From: Phycisphaerae bacterium
GTDB lineage: Bacteria; Planctomycetota; Phycisphaerae; Tepidisphaerales; Tepidisphaeraceae
DNA: 64,000 nt
Direction: 5' to 3'
Assembly: GCA_025924315.1 (NCBI GenBank)
Contig: JAICIO010000002.1
Location: 1 to 64,000, forward strand
Positions within the stretch are counted from its first letter, which is position 1, and each line of letters opens with the position of its first letter. The notes beneath the pieces are model-generated. The model was not told the DNA's origin. It did no database searches and saw nothing but the letters and a program-made list of their open reading frames with translations. Below, one piece after another: positions 41,287-49,669 of the stretch. The position numbers and the translations under genes were made by a program.

Positions 41287-42144
41287 ATGAACTCTCATCC
41301 CCGCACGGGATGCCGCGCGCTCGCTGCGCTCGTCATCACCCTTGTCGCCTCGCCTGCGCTCTTTGCGCAGGAAGGCATCTTCACGATGGCTGCCACCGAG
41401 CCCTCCACCGGCGTGTGGATGTTCCGCCAGCAGGTGCAGTATCTCAGCCTGAGTCGCGATCCCACGCCGCTCAAGCGCGACGTGACCGAATGGCGAAGCC
41501 ACACGATGCTCGCCTACGGACTCACGCCGAGTATCTCCGCCATGGTGATGGTCCCCGCCGTCTATCGCGACGTCAGCAGCTCCGTCGCGGGCGAATCGTT
41601 TCTGGCCAAAGGTCTCGATGACCCGCTGCTGATGGCCCATTGGCGCGTCTACCAAAACCATTCCGGCCCCATCGACACGACGCGCTTCAGCCTGATGACC
41701 GGAGTGAAAGTTCCGGTCGGCGCTCCCGACATCTCCGCCGGCCGGTTTGAGCCCGTCTTCGGAGGGATCTTCACCTTCATCCGCGGCAGGCATGGCGCCG
41801 ACTTTACGCTCGAGTACGAATTCAACACCGGTGGATTCGCCAACCCCATCCGCGCCGGCGACGGACAAGATGACGCCATCTACTACAACGCAGCGTATCT
41901 CTATCGCCTGTTCCCAGCGCAATACACCGCCGACACGAGCGAAGGCGCGTGGTATGCGCTCGTCGAGATGAACGGCACGTACGAAACCGACGGCGACAAC
42001 GAGATCCTGATCGCCCCCGGCATCATGTTCGAGGGCGGCCGCTTCGGCCTCGAATTCGGCGTGCAATTGCCGGCCTGGCAACGCATCGAGCATCGCCCCA
42101 AGACCGACTTCAACTTCACCGTTGGTCTGCGGTTGCTCTTCTGA
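41287..42144 (+). CDS. outer-membrane beta-barrel protein
   Basis: The product has 285 residues, a signal peptide (about 1-27, ending LFA) and a beta-strand-rich body that ends in 'VGLRLLF' with the C-terminal aromatic of outer-membrane barrels. It resembles the 'MetA-pathway of phenol degradation / transporter' family of small barrels often found beside metal genes: 'EWRSHTMLAYGLTPSISAMV', 'TGVKVPVGAPDISAGRFEP'. The ribosome site AGGAG is about six bases upstream of ATG 41287. It follows the HMA lipoprotein by 15 bases and is likely in the same operon. Confidence 0.75.
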   Translation: MNSHPRTGCRALAALVITLVASPALFAQEGIFTMAATEPSTGVWMFRQQVQYLSLSRDPTPLKRDVTEWRSHTMLAYGLTPSISAMVMVPAVYRDVSSSVAGESFLAKGLDDPLLMAHWRVYQNHSGPIDTTRFSLMTGVKVPVGAPDISAGRFEPVFGGIFTFIRGRHGADFTLEYEFNTGGFANPIRAGDGQDDAIYYNAAYLYRLFPAQYTADTSEGAWYALVEMNGTYETDGDNEILIAPGIMFEGGRFGLEFGVQLPAWQRIEHRPKTDFNFTVGLRLLF

Positions 42145-42191
42145 TCCACGCAAGGGACTGAAGCGGGGCAAGAACGATGAACATAAGTAGA

Positions 42192-42225
42192 TCGGCGTCC
42201 CAAGTCACTGGACCCGGGACGCCGA
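42192..42225. terminator. bidirectional hairpin
   Basis: CGGCGTCCC (42193-42201) and GGGACGCCG (42216-42224) pair perfectly, extended by one T-A pair. It stands between the stop of the beta-barrel gene and the stop of the convergent PEP-CTERM gene. Confidence 0.65.
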
Positions 42226-42256
42226 CTTACAAAAGACAGAGCTGTGCGACTGGGGA

Positions 42257-43291
42257 TCACGCGGGGCGAGGGCGTCGACGTTGCGTGAGCAGCGCGATTC
42301 CGCCCATCAAAAGAAGGCTCATCGAAGCGGGTTCGGGAATCGATTCGACTTGAACGTCATCGAACAAACCGAAGAGCAGGCTGCGCGCGTTTGAGTCCGC
42401 CGAACTGGTCGCGTTAATGTCCGCTTGCCCGAGAGCAAAATTGTTTCCCGCGAACGTTGGGAAGAGGCTGGAGTTGACGGTGCCAATGAGTTTTCCGTCG
42501 ACGTAAACGGTGATCTGATCACTGGCCTTCACCATGACCCAGTCGTGCCAGGCAAATGCCGGCGCGCCGTTCTCGGTCGTTCCGGTTTGTGACGGGAATA
42601 GGCCCGCCTGCGCGGCCGGCGGACTTTGGCCGGGGAAGCGCGTGGTGTAGTAGACATTTTCCGCGGCGCGCGGATCCTTGCCATTGGCATCAGCCGCATC
42701 GCCCGCGGCGTACGTGCCGGGGTGCGCGCTGGGGACGATGGTTGAACCAGCGCCATCCGGGAACGAGCCGGTGTAAAGCCGCCAATCCTGCGTGCTTCCG
42801 CCGTCGCCGGTCACGCCCAGCTGTACGCCGCCCTCACCGGTGCCGGGAAATTCGGCGCTTGTCCCCGAAACACCGACCGCCAGATTGGTGACCTGGGTCG
42901 ATCCGCTTCCACCGCTGGGCATCGGACCAATCGTGTTCTGCCACACCTTGACGTGCAGGATGTACTGGTCCGGCAGTGTCAGACCGGTAGGCGAGGCGCT
43001 GCATCCTTCGAACACGCCGGTACCGGGAATGTTCGCCTCGACCTTCAGGCCGAACGTCGAGCCGCCAGGCCCGTCGGCCGACGGGATGCCGACCGTGCTG
43101 TAGTCAAAGTGATAGTCCGCCTCGTTGTTCGAATTGTCTGCTGCGAGATCTCCAGAGCCTGCGGACGAATTGAAGGTCCAGAACGGCGTTTGGTCCGTGT
43201 CGAAATTTTCTGCGTAGACTTGATCAGCACGAGTCAGACACGGGAAAGCCAGAAGCGCAGCGGCAGCAATGATGCACTTGGTATGTCGCAT
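42257..43291 (-). CDS. PEP-CTERM sorted secreted protein
   Basis: The product has 344 residues: signal peptide (about 1-22), a lectin/LamG-like beta-rich body with 'LPDQYILHVKVWQNTIGP' and 'WHDWVMVKASDQITVYVDGK', then the PEP-CTERM tail 'IPEPASMSLLLMGGIALLTQ' followed by Arg-rich cytosolic residues. PEP-CTERM proteins are processed by an exosortase and linked to extracellular polysaccharide. A perfect TTGTATG inverted repeat is about 85 bases upstream of its start. Confidence 0.9.
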   Translation of the reverse strand: MRHTKCIIAAAALLAFPCLTRADQVYAENFDTDQTPFWTFNSSAGSGDLAADNSNNEADYHFDYSTVGIPSADGPGGSTFGLKVEANIPGTGVFEGCSASPTGLTLPDQYILHVKVWQNTIGPMPSGGSGSTQVTNLAVGVSGTSAEFPGTGEGGVQLGVTGDGGSTQDWRLYTGSFPDGAGSTIVPSAHPGTYAAGDAADANGKDPRAAENVYYTTRFPGQSPPAAQAGLFPSQTGTTENGAPAFAWHDWVMVKASDQITVYVDGKLIGTVNSSLFPTFAGNNFALGQADINATSSADSNARSLLFGLFDDVQVESIPEPASMSLLLMGGIALLTQRRRPRPA

Positions 43292-43376
43292 TTCCTACCC
43301 TTCAAAAACACCCCCTGCCACGATCGATGTGTCCCCGAGGCGATTCTCCAAATCGTCGGGGACGCGTCAAGAAAAA

Positions 43377-43396
43377 TTGTATGGGATCACATACAA
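43377..43396. promoter_or_regulatory. TTGTATG/CATACAA operator dyad
   Basis: TTGTATG and CATACAA are perfect inverted repeats spaced by GGATCA, resembling GntR-type or LacI-type operators. Half-sites TTTGTATGG recur at 45332 and 45371 upstream of the pseudopilin. Confidence 0.7.
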
Positions 43397-43419
43397 ATTC
43401 TTGCTCACAGGTTCGAGTT

Positions 43420-43439
43420 GAACAATCCGCGGATTGTTC
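43420..43439. promoter_or_regulatory. perfect 20-bp palindrome
   Basis: GAACAATCCGCGGATTGTTC is an exact palindrome, 24 bases from the TTGTATG dyad and upstream of the divergent PEP-CTERM gene. It is the form of a dimeric repressor site. Confidence 0.6.
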
Positions 43440-43668
43440 TTGAATTTTGCCATCCCGCGGCGGTAGGTTGCACATCGCGCCGCATTTCACGGCGCGCGTG
43501 AAGGCTTCATTCCTGGGGTTTGCTCCGATGTTCCGTCGGAGATTCAAATTGTTCCGGTTATTGCTGCTGACCAGGTTGTGCAAAGTGTCAAATGAAGCGC
43601 AACAATCTTCGAATATCACTCCGAAAGCCCCCACTGCATCCGCGCCTCGCGCGCGAAGCATGCCGCGC

Positions 43669-43728
43669 GGCGCTGCGCTCTGGGACGGCCTTGAAGGTGC
43701 ACTCAAGGCCGCCCCAGAGCGAAGCGCC
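43669..43728. repeat. 26-base inverted repeat
   Basis: A left arm 43669-43694 and right arm 43703-43728 pair with few mismatches around an 8-base loop; GGCCTTGA and TCAAGGCC are the perfect core. A second copy was not found in the window. Confidence 0.7.
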
Positions 43729-43939
43729 GGGCTGCATTCGTGCGTTCCGAGTTGTGCGCTTCTCGCACAGGTCGAAAATTCAGAACGAACCCACCGCAGC
43801 GCGCAACTCTTGTCGGCGCGGACGGATGAAGAGATTCTCGGGAAAGCGTCTCGCGTTCCGGAATGTTCCAAATCGTTCGTTTCTGTTCGCGCGGTTCCGG
43901 GTGACAACCCACCATTCCTGCGATACAAGGTGGTCCTGC

Positions 43940-45160
43940 ATGACGCAATCCGTCCCGACGCCGACGATGCCGCATCGCCCGCCGTCGGACGCGCGCGAAA
44001 CGAACCCACCGATGGCGCGAAGAGTCCTCGCGAAGTTCAGCTCGATCGCCGGGCCCTTTGTGGGGCTCGTGCTGGTGATCCTCATCTTCGGCACGTGGAA
44101 ACCCACACTCTTTTTCAAACCGCAAGTGCTCATCAATGTGCTGTCGAGCAACTATCACTTCGCGGTCGCGGCAATCGGGGCGACGTTTGTGATCATCACC
44201 GCGGGGATCGATCTGTCGGTCGGCAGCACGATGGCGCTGGCGTGCGTGTGTTGCGCGATGACGATCAAGGGGTTCGAAACGCCCGATTTCGAGATTGGCC
44301 AGGCGATCACGATTGCGGGCGGGGTCGCTCTGTTCGTGGCGCTATGCGTCGCCGGGCGGATGCGCCAGCGCGGCGAGCGGCGCTGGCGGACGATCACCGT
44401 GGCCTGCGGAATCGGCGCGATCTGCGGGCTCCTCGCGATGGGGTTGTGGTTTTTGCTCGCGGGCCATTCACTCTCGCCAAAGCCGGTCGCGATCGGCGTG
44501 ATCGTGGGGATTGTCGCCGGTGCAGTGGTTGGCTGGATCAACGGGCTCCTGGTGACGAGTCTCGATCTTCCGCCGTTCATCGTGACGCTCGCGACGTTGG
44601 AGGCCGTGCGCGGGGCGGCGCTTTACATCACCAATGCGATCCCGGTGAGCAATCTGCCCGGCGATCTGCGCCTGGCCCATTATGGAGCGTGGCTTGGCGT
44701 TGCCCCGAATATCTGGTTGACGGGCGCGGTGCTATTGGTAGCAATTCCTATTTTGCATTACACGGTGCTTGGCCGATATGCGTACGCGATCGGTTCGAGC
44801 GAGCGGACGGCGCGGCTCTGCGGGGTGCGCGTCGAGCGATGGAAGACCGCGTGCTACGTGATTGCGGGAATCTGCGCGGGGATCGCCGGCGTGATGATGG
44901 CCGCGAAATACAACGGCGGGCCGCCCGACGAATTCCGCGGCTCCGAGCTGACGATCATCGCCGCGGTGGTGATCGGCGGAACGAGCCTTTTCGGCGGCGA
45001 GGGGACCGTCGTCGGCAGCGTCCTGGGCGTGCTGATGCTCGGCTTTCTCTACAGCGGCTGCAACATCGCCGACATCTCCCCGCACGTGCAGCGCATCTTC
45101 ATCGGTGCGACGATCGTCCTCGCCGCCGCGGTCGACCGGTTCCGGCATCTGGGGCGCTGA
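43940..45160 (+). CDS. sugar-type ABC transporter permease (RbsC-like)
   Basis: ATG at 43940 with AAGG upstream; about 406 residues and nine or ten membrane helices. The BPD_transp_2 family signature is present: 'IGATFVIITAGIDLSVGSTM' and 'VAGAVVGWINGLLVTSLDLP', 'FIVTLATLEAVRGAALYITN', 'GVMMAAKYNGGPPDEFRGSE', 'VVIGGTSLFGGEGTVVGSVL'. These are pentose/sugar importers of the ribose class. An unusual hydrophilic/extended loop lies near 100-160. Neither the ATPase nor the binding protein is adjacent, so the permease is an orphan here. Confidence 0.9.
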   Translation: MTQSVPTPTMPHRPPSDARETNPPMARRVLAKFSSIAGPFVGLVLVILIFGTWKPTLFFKPQVLINVLSSNYHFAVAAIGATFVIITAGIDLSVGSTMALACVCCAMTIKGFETPDFEIGQAITIAGGVALFVALCVAGRMRQRGERRWRTITVACGIGAICGLLAMGLWFLLAGHSLSPKPVAIGVIVGIVAGAVVGWINGLLVTSLDLPPFIVTLATLEAVRGAALYITNAIPVSNLPGDLRLAHYGAWLGVAPNIWLTGAVLLVAIPILHYTVLGRYAYAIGSSERTARLCGVRVERWKTACYVIAGICAGIAGVMMAAKYNGGPPDEFRGSELTIIAAVVIGGTSLFGGEGTVVGSVLGVLMLGFLYSGCNIADISPHVQRIFIGATIVLAAAVDRFRHLGR

Positions 45161-45180
45161 CGCGAGCCGATTCAGATAAG

Positions 45181-45277
45181 AGACCGCGAAGGCGCGAAGA
45201 CGCGAAGGTCTCGCGAAGAAAATCAGAGTGAGAGCAACCCTTCGCGCGTCCTTCGCGACATCGCGCCTTCGCGGTCT
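45181..45277. repeat. inverted repeat, family F
   Basis: AGACCGCGAAGGCGCGAAGA (from 45181) pairs with ...CGCCTTCGCGGTCT ending at 45277. The loop is about 41 bases. It is probably a genome repeat of the same general type as family E. Confidence 0.8.
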
Positions 45278-45331
45278 CTTCGGTTTCAGGGAACCTTTCC
45301 CGCCTGCGGGGTCAGCGATCCCGCCTGCAGA

Positions 45332-45379
45332 TTTGTATGGGATTCAAAATAATTTTCATTTTCCGAAGAATTTGTATGG
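45332..45379 (+). promoter_or_regulatory. two TTTGTATGG half-sites
   Basis: The half-sites at 45332-45340 and 45371-45379 are 39 bp apart, close to four helical turns, in the same orientation. They match the operator dyad at 43377. The region lies upstream of the pseudopilin gene. Confidence 0.5.
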
Positions 45380-45494
45380 TGTCCCATTCACTTTCTGTAT
45401 ACATTCCTCCCTGACGGCATTTCAGGGGCTTCTCTCAAACAGCCCCGCCTGATTCGCGACTTTTGGCAGGTAAACCATCTGCGGAGGACATCCC

Positions 45495-46454
45495 ATGTGT
45501 CTGCGCCCTCACTGCGCTCGCAAGGCATTCACGCTGGTCGAGCTGCTCGTTGTCATCGGAATTATCGCCCTGCTCATTTCCATCCTGCTGCCCACGCTCG
45601 GCAAGGCGCAGGAAGCCGCCAAGCGAACGGAGTGCGCTTCGCAGCTCCGCTCGATCGGGCAGATGCTCTTCATGTACGCCGATTCCTACAAAGGCCATGT
45701 GCCACTCGGTATCAGCGGATCCGGCGTCGCGGGGAAAGGCATCGGCGAAGGCAATGCGTACGACCTCACACGCAAAGCTTCATCGGGACAGGCCGATCCT
45801 GACACGTTGCAGCCCGATCCCGATGCGAATTTCAAAGTCGGGCCCGGCGTGCGCTATATCGGCCTTGGGCTACTCATGAAGGCGGGTTTCGTAAAGACCG
45901 CGGGCGTCGCGGCCAAGACCTTCTACTGCCCTTCCTTTGCCGGCGACCTCTATCACTACTACGACAGCCCCGCGAATCGCTGGCCCCCGGTCTCGTACGC
46001 CTACGGCAGCGGCACGCGCTGCCGAATGACCTACAGCGTGCGCGGATCGTTCTGGGACAATCCCAAGCCCGGCCAGCAACCCCCGGTGATTGTCTCGTGG
46101 GGAACGAGCGGACCGTTCTATCCGGTCAAGATCGTCAACGGCGCGGTCGCCTCGCCGGTGCAAGAGCAGCCGATGTTCAAGCTCTCGCAACTGCAGAACC
46201 GCGCGATCGTGTCCGACCTGATGGCCGCGATCGATCGCGTCATCGTCGCGCACAAGTCCGGCATCAACGCGCTCTATTCCGACGGCTCGGTGAAGTGGAA
46301 CCGCCACGAGGTGTTCGACAACCAGTTCAAGGCAATTGGCGGAACCGGCAAGGATCTGTTCTGGAGTTTCAATCCGCTGGCCTTCATCAACGCGGAGATC
46401 TGGGACAACCTCGACGCGCAGGGCAACAGGTATCCGGATCCGATGAATCCGTAA
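45495..46454 (+). CDS. prepilin-type pseudopilin protein
   Basis: ATG at 45495 has GGAGG at about 45482. The 319-residue product opens with the class III prepilin signal 'RKAFTLVELLVVIGIIALLI', in which the peptidase would cut before F and E+5 is present. The rest is a beta-rich globular domain ending with 'INALYSDGSVKWNRHEVF', the planctomycete pseudopilin DG-type C-terminus. It probably forms part of a type II secretion pseudopilus or surface fibre. No secretion genes are adjacent; an FHA-GspE ATPase is 18 kb upstream. Confidence 0.9.
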   Translation: MCLRPHCARKAFTLVELLVVIGIIALLISILLPTLGKAQEAAKRTECASQLRSIGQMLFMYADSYKGHVPLGISGSGVAGKGIGEGNAYDLTRKASSGQADPDTLQPDPDANFKVGPGVRYIGLGLLMKAGFVKTAGVAAKTFYCPSFAGDLYHYYDSPANRWPPVSYAYGSGTRCRMTYSVRGSFWDNPKPGQQPPVIVSWGTSGPFYPVKIVNGAVASPVQEQPMFKLSQLQNRAIVSDLMAAIDRVIVAHKSGINALYSDGSVKWNRHEVFDNQFKAIGGTGKDLFWSFNPLAFINAEIWDNLDAQGNRYPDPMNP

Positions 46455-46480
46455 TGTGTGAAGCGAGTGTTCGCAGCAAG

Positions 46481-46513
46481 AAGCGGCGTGGTTTAATTGC
46501 AACCACGCCGCTT
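46481..46513 (+). terminator. strong hairpin after pseudopilin
   Basis: AAGCGGCGTGGTT (46481-46493) and AACCACGCCGCTT (46501-46513) form a perfect 13-bp stem with a 7-base loop, 26 bases past the stop. No long T-run follows. Confidence 0.8.
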
Positions 46514-46540
46514 CGTCATTCGATCATGGCTCGCGCACGA

Positions 46541-47695
46541 TTATCCAGCGGAGCGCAGGCGGGTGGTGAAGGGTTGGCGCTCTTCGATCAGCTCGGGTTT
46601 GCTTCCGGCGGGATCGATGTTCTGCATGTCGTGCCGCATGTGATTTGCGAACGTCGTGATGTAGCGGTCCCAACGCACGCGGAGGTTCACGTAGTTTTCG
46701 AAGCCGAGGTGCTCATCGGCGATGGTGCGGATGTTCGCCTGGCGAAAGCGCTCGAGCGCCGCGAGGTAGCGTCGGCGCCACAGCTCGATCTTCTCAGGTT
46801 CCGGTGGACTCGGATCTTCGGGGATGCCGTCGGGAAGGAACGAGACGGCCAGAAGCGTCAGCGTGTGCATCGACCCGCGCCACAGCTGCGAGACCGCAGC
46901 GGATTCCTTCAGCCATGCGTACGCCTTGTCGTCGAGCGCGCTTTTGATGAGCGAGATGCCGTCGAGCACCATGAGCGTGATGCGCGACACCGCGTAGTAC
47001 GGCTCTTTGAAGCGGAAATAGAAAAGCACCGAGTAGAAGTGATGCGATTCCTTGAAGCTGGCCATCTCCGCGGCGATCTCTGTGAGGTGCGTATAGCCCG
47101 CGGTGAATTCGCCCTGCGGACCAATGCCCGCGACGAGCTCGGCCGCGTCGGCGGTCTCACCGCTCGCGAGGTGCAGCTTCAGCGCGAACGTATTGCGCCG
47201 CTGCAGCGCGTTGTAGATTTCGAGGATGTATGTGAGCGTCAGCGTGAGCGTCGAGATCCCAACCAGCGACAGGAACGTCGTCAGCCACCGCGCGATTCCA
47301 TTCGGCGTGATGTCGCTTGCCCCCGCGGTCGTCAGATAATCACCGGCGAGATACATCGCAGTGATCAGATCGTGCGGGGTCGGGCCTTTCGTCGCGATGA
47401 ATGATTTGCCGAGCATCGGTTGAAGGATCAATCCGCCGCCGAGCATCAGCATGCTGAACCAGATCGCAATCATCAGCACGAGCATGGTCGGCCCGGCGAA
47501 GGAGAGAATCAGCTCCTGCAGGTGCCACCGCGAGAATGGTTTGGACAGCAGGCGGAAGAACCGCCACATCCAGCACGCGGCGAGGTGGCTGATGATGCCC
47601 GTGCCGATGCGTGCGTAGAGCACGGTGAGAAATACATCGAGCATCACCAGGGCGATAAGCAGTACGCCGAGGATGGGGAGAATCCAGTGGAGCAT
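46541..47695 (-). CDS. two-TM ion-channel-like membrane protein
   Basis: ATG at 47695 is chosen because it starts the first helix; ATG 47734 would add 13 residues. About 384 residues: helix 1 (about 4-25), helix 2 (about 65-90), a pore-like loop 'ITAMYLAGDYLTTAGASDIT' and helix 3 (about 145-168), the layout of Ion_trans_2 channels. The selectivity filter is atypical: TTAGASD in place of TVGYGD. A long cytoplasmic helical tail of about 200 residues follows. K+ selectivity is doubtful. Confidence 0.7.
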   Translation of the reverse strand: MLHWILPILGVLLIALVMLDVFLTVLYARIGTGIISHLAACWMWRFFRLLSKPFSRWHLQELILSFAGPTMLVLMIAIWFSMLMLGGGLILQPMLGKSFIATKGPTPHDLITAMYLAGDYLTTAGASDITPNGIARWLTTFLSLVGISTLTLTLTYILEIYNALQRRNTFALKLHLASGETADAAELVAGIGPQGEFTAGYTHLTEIAAEMASFKESHHFYSVLFYFRFKEPYYAVSRITLMVLDGISLIKSALDDKAYAWLKESAAVSQLWRGSMHTLTLLAVSFLPDGIPEDPSPPEPEKIELWRRRYLAALERFRQANIRTIADEHLGFENYVNLRVRWDRYITTFANHMRHDMQNIDPAGSKPELIEERQPFTTRLRSAG

Positions 47696-47790
47696 AAGAT
47701 GGCCGTCCTTGGCTTCCCCAACGTCCGCCCGCAACAGCCTACACGTGGACCGTTATTTCTCGCAGCGTAGAAATCCGTGATTTATCGCGA

Positions 47791-49029
47791 TCATTTCAGG
47801 TCGGATGGACGCTTCTCGGCAGGCTCGACATACAGATCCCAGATGTCGGCTGAATCGCGCGCGTAGCCGGTGCTTCCGCGCAATGAAAGCCGCAGCGTCC
47901 TGGGCGATTGGCAATCGCCGCTAATCGAATGACCATTGGCAGAGAACTCGAAGTGGCCGTCGTAAAACTCGATCGCGCAATCGAGGTCCTCGCCCGCTTT
48001 GTACGGGATCGGATCGCCCTTGAGATGCGGCACAGGCTTGAGGCTATTGGGGGCACTCTGCACGGTAAGCGCCGGCGTGTGGAGGGCGCTCGCGATGCAG
48101 ATGCCCGCCCCATCGAAATAAATTCGCGGAGCCGGTCCGCTCGCGACGCTCATGTGAAACGAGATGCGCGAATCCGCCGGGATGTCGCCGCTGAACGCGA
48201 TGCTCGCGCTTCCCTCGCAGCGAAGCCGTCCGTCCGTCATTGTGTGAAGCGAGTTCTGCTTCACCGACCAGTTCTTCGCATCGTCCAATTGCTCGTTGAC
48301 CTTTTGGAATGCGACAGGCATCGGCGGACGGAGGATCTTTCCCGTGCCGGTAACTTCGGTGACACGGATCGATCGAAACTCGGTCTGGAAAGCCGAAGTC
48401 GCGAGGCCGAGCGCCGCGTTGTCCTGCAGCCGCCAGAACGGACGACTCTCGACGTCGCTGTAGTCGGTGTCCCATGAGCTGACAAGCTCACCATCGAGAT
48501 ACGCCTTCACGCCGTGGCGCCGAACCTTCACGACCGACACATATTCGCGGCCGGAAACCATCTGCGTGTAATCGCGCGTGGTGCGATTTTCGAAATCGCC
48601 CGCACCTTTGAGGTAATGAAACGTGAAACGTTTGCTGGCACCGGTGCCCATGACCCAGATGAACGGCATATTCTCGTGCGAGAGGATCTGGATCACGCAG
48701 TTGTCGCCGCGGACGCGCACAAAGTGGATTTCGTAGTCATATTCCTCCGGCGGCTCGTACGGAATTTGGAGCAGCTCGTCGCCTTGGCCACTGGAGCGCA
48801 GCACCCCGCCGCGAAGTGTCCACTTCCCGCGCAAGCCATCGAGCCGCGGGTTACTGAGCGGCATCAGATCGATCTGTCGCGCTTCCGCAGCGGCGGTCGT
48901 CGGCGCGGAGGTCGTCGTTGTGGTCGTCGTCGTGGCTCTGGTCGCGGAAGTTGTCGGCCGCGTCGTCTGAGCCATTAGCGAACACGAAACCATCAACAGC
49001 GGCAGCGATGCGACGATGTACTTGTTCAT
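47791..49029 (-). CDS. secreted LamG/DUF1080-like protein
   Basis: The product has 412 residues, a signal peptide (about 1-20) and a Thr-rich tract from an ACGACGACC microsatellite (about 25-45). Two beta-jellyroll-like halves follow: 'GKWTLRGGVLRSSGQGDELL' with 'FIWVMGTGASKRFTFHYL', and a second with 'KNWSVKQNSLHTMTDGRL' and 'YDGHFEFSANGH'. This looks like the 3-keto-disaccharide-hydrolase (DUF1080)/LamG group common in planctomycetes, a carbohydrate-linked role. It overlaps the upstream gene by four bases. Confidence 0.65.
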   Translation of the reverse strand: MNKYIVASLPLLMVSCSLMAQTTRPTTSATRATTTTTTTTSAPTTAAAEARQIDLMPLSNPRLDGLRGKWTLRGGVLRSSGQGDELLQIPYEPPEEYDYEIHFVRVRGDNCVIQILSHENMPFIWVMGTGASKRFTFHYLKGAGDFENRTTRDYTQMVSGREYVSVVKVRRHGVKAYLDGELVSSWDTDYSDVESRPFWRLQDNAALGLATSAFQTEFRSIRVTEVTGTGKILRPPMPVAFQKVNEQLDDAKNWSVKQNSLHTMTDGRLRCEGSASIAFSGDIPADSRISFHMSVASGPAPRIYFDGAGICIASALHTPALTVQSAPNSLKPVPHLKGDPIPYKAGEDLDCAIEFYDGHFEFSANGHSISGDCQSPRTLRLSLRGSTGYARDSADIWDLYVEPAEKRPSDLK

Positions 49030-49517
49030 TGGGCCTCCCCCTTCCGCGGCTGGACGCGAATTTCGATCGTGTATGTGTCGGCGCCGTTCGCGGAATCAGC
49101 AAAGCTGATCTCGCACCCGTCATCTTCCTGTTCGACGCTCAAGATACCCCGGCCATGTTTGGCGATGGCGCGGGCCGTGGAAAAGTCGTAGTCTCGCAGA
49201 AACTCGAACTGCTTCTGGTCCTTGAAGGCAAGGTCGCTTTGCGATTCGGGAGCCCAGTCGACGTCATCGATTTTCACGTCCGTCGGCCACTGCCACTCTT
49301 TGTGCGTCCAGTGCGCACCATCGCGCGTGAATTTGAGAATGTCACTCCCATCGATGCGGGCGGTGATGATGAGCACAACCGGCTTCAGTGCGGATGTCGC
49401 CGTCGCAGGCTTCGTCGCCGGAGTCGGAGCGGAGGGCGCGCTTGTTCGACCGAACGTGGTAAGGGTCACAACCAGCAGGATGAGCAGCGCTATTGCACCA
49501 CCGGTGGATCGGGTCAT
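49026..49517 (-). CDS. membrane-anchored hypothetical protein
   Basis: ATG at 49517 with GAGG six bases upstream gives about 163 residues. An N-terminal hydrophobic segment (about 8-24) and a Pro/Ala/Thr linker precede a compact domain with 'PVVLIITARIDGSDILKFTR' and 'DDCEISFADSANGADTYTIE'-like text (the exact text is 'DDGCEISFADSANGADTY'). No catalytic motif. Translationally coupled (ATGA) to the DUF1080-like gene downstream, so the two are likely partners. Longer starts up to 49652 lack a leader. Confidence 0.6.
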   Translation of the reverse strand: MTRSTGGAIALLILLVVTLTTFGRTSAPSAPTPATKPATATSALKPVVLIITARIDGSDILKFTRDGAHWTHKEWQWPTDVKIDDVDWAPESQSDLAFKDQKQFEFLRDYDFSTARAIAKHGRGILSVEQEDDGCEISFADSANGADTYTIEIRVQPRKGEAQ

Positions 49518-49669
49518 GAGAGGCCTCGTATGCAAGGTCGCTGGAGACCCGGCCAGTCTACCACAATCAAAACTCGCGCGCGAATTCGTCGATCTGTGGG
49601 CGGGACGTGATGGATATGACCTGAGAGCAGCCCGTGCTCGATGACGAAACAATGAAGTGGACCAAGCGT

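Larger units (their letters stand above)
43292..43939. other. intergenic region with operator-like palindromes
   Basis: No gene is supported here although GC-rich reading frames stay open. It holds the dyad 43377-43396, the 20-bp palindrome 43420-43439 and a 26-base inverted repeat at 43669-43728. The ribosome site AAGG for the ABC permease is at its right end. Confidence 0.7.
45161..45494. other. intergenic region with repeat and operator half-sites
   Basis: It holds inverted repeat family F (45181-45277), two TTTGTATGG half-sites (45332-45340 and 45371-45379) and TGTATACA near 45396-45403. The ribosome site GGAGG is near 45482 for the pseudopilin gene. No coding capacity was recognised. 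Confidence 0.65.

Noticed and set aside
43302-44009. Minus-strand frame in the permease leader
   Set aside because: Arg/Ser-rich without leader or domain; the region is filled with palindromes and operators.
43447-45231. Long Arg-rich frame overlapping the ABC permease
   Set aside because: It is out of frame with the hydrophobic permease, which has clear family motifs, and has no recognisable domain.
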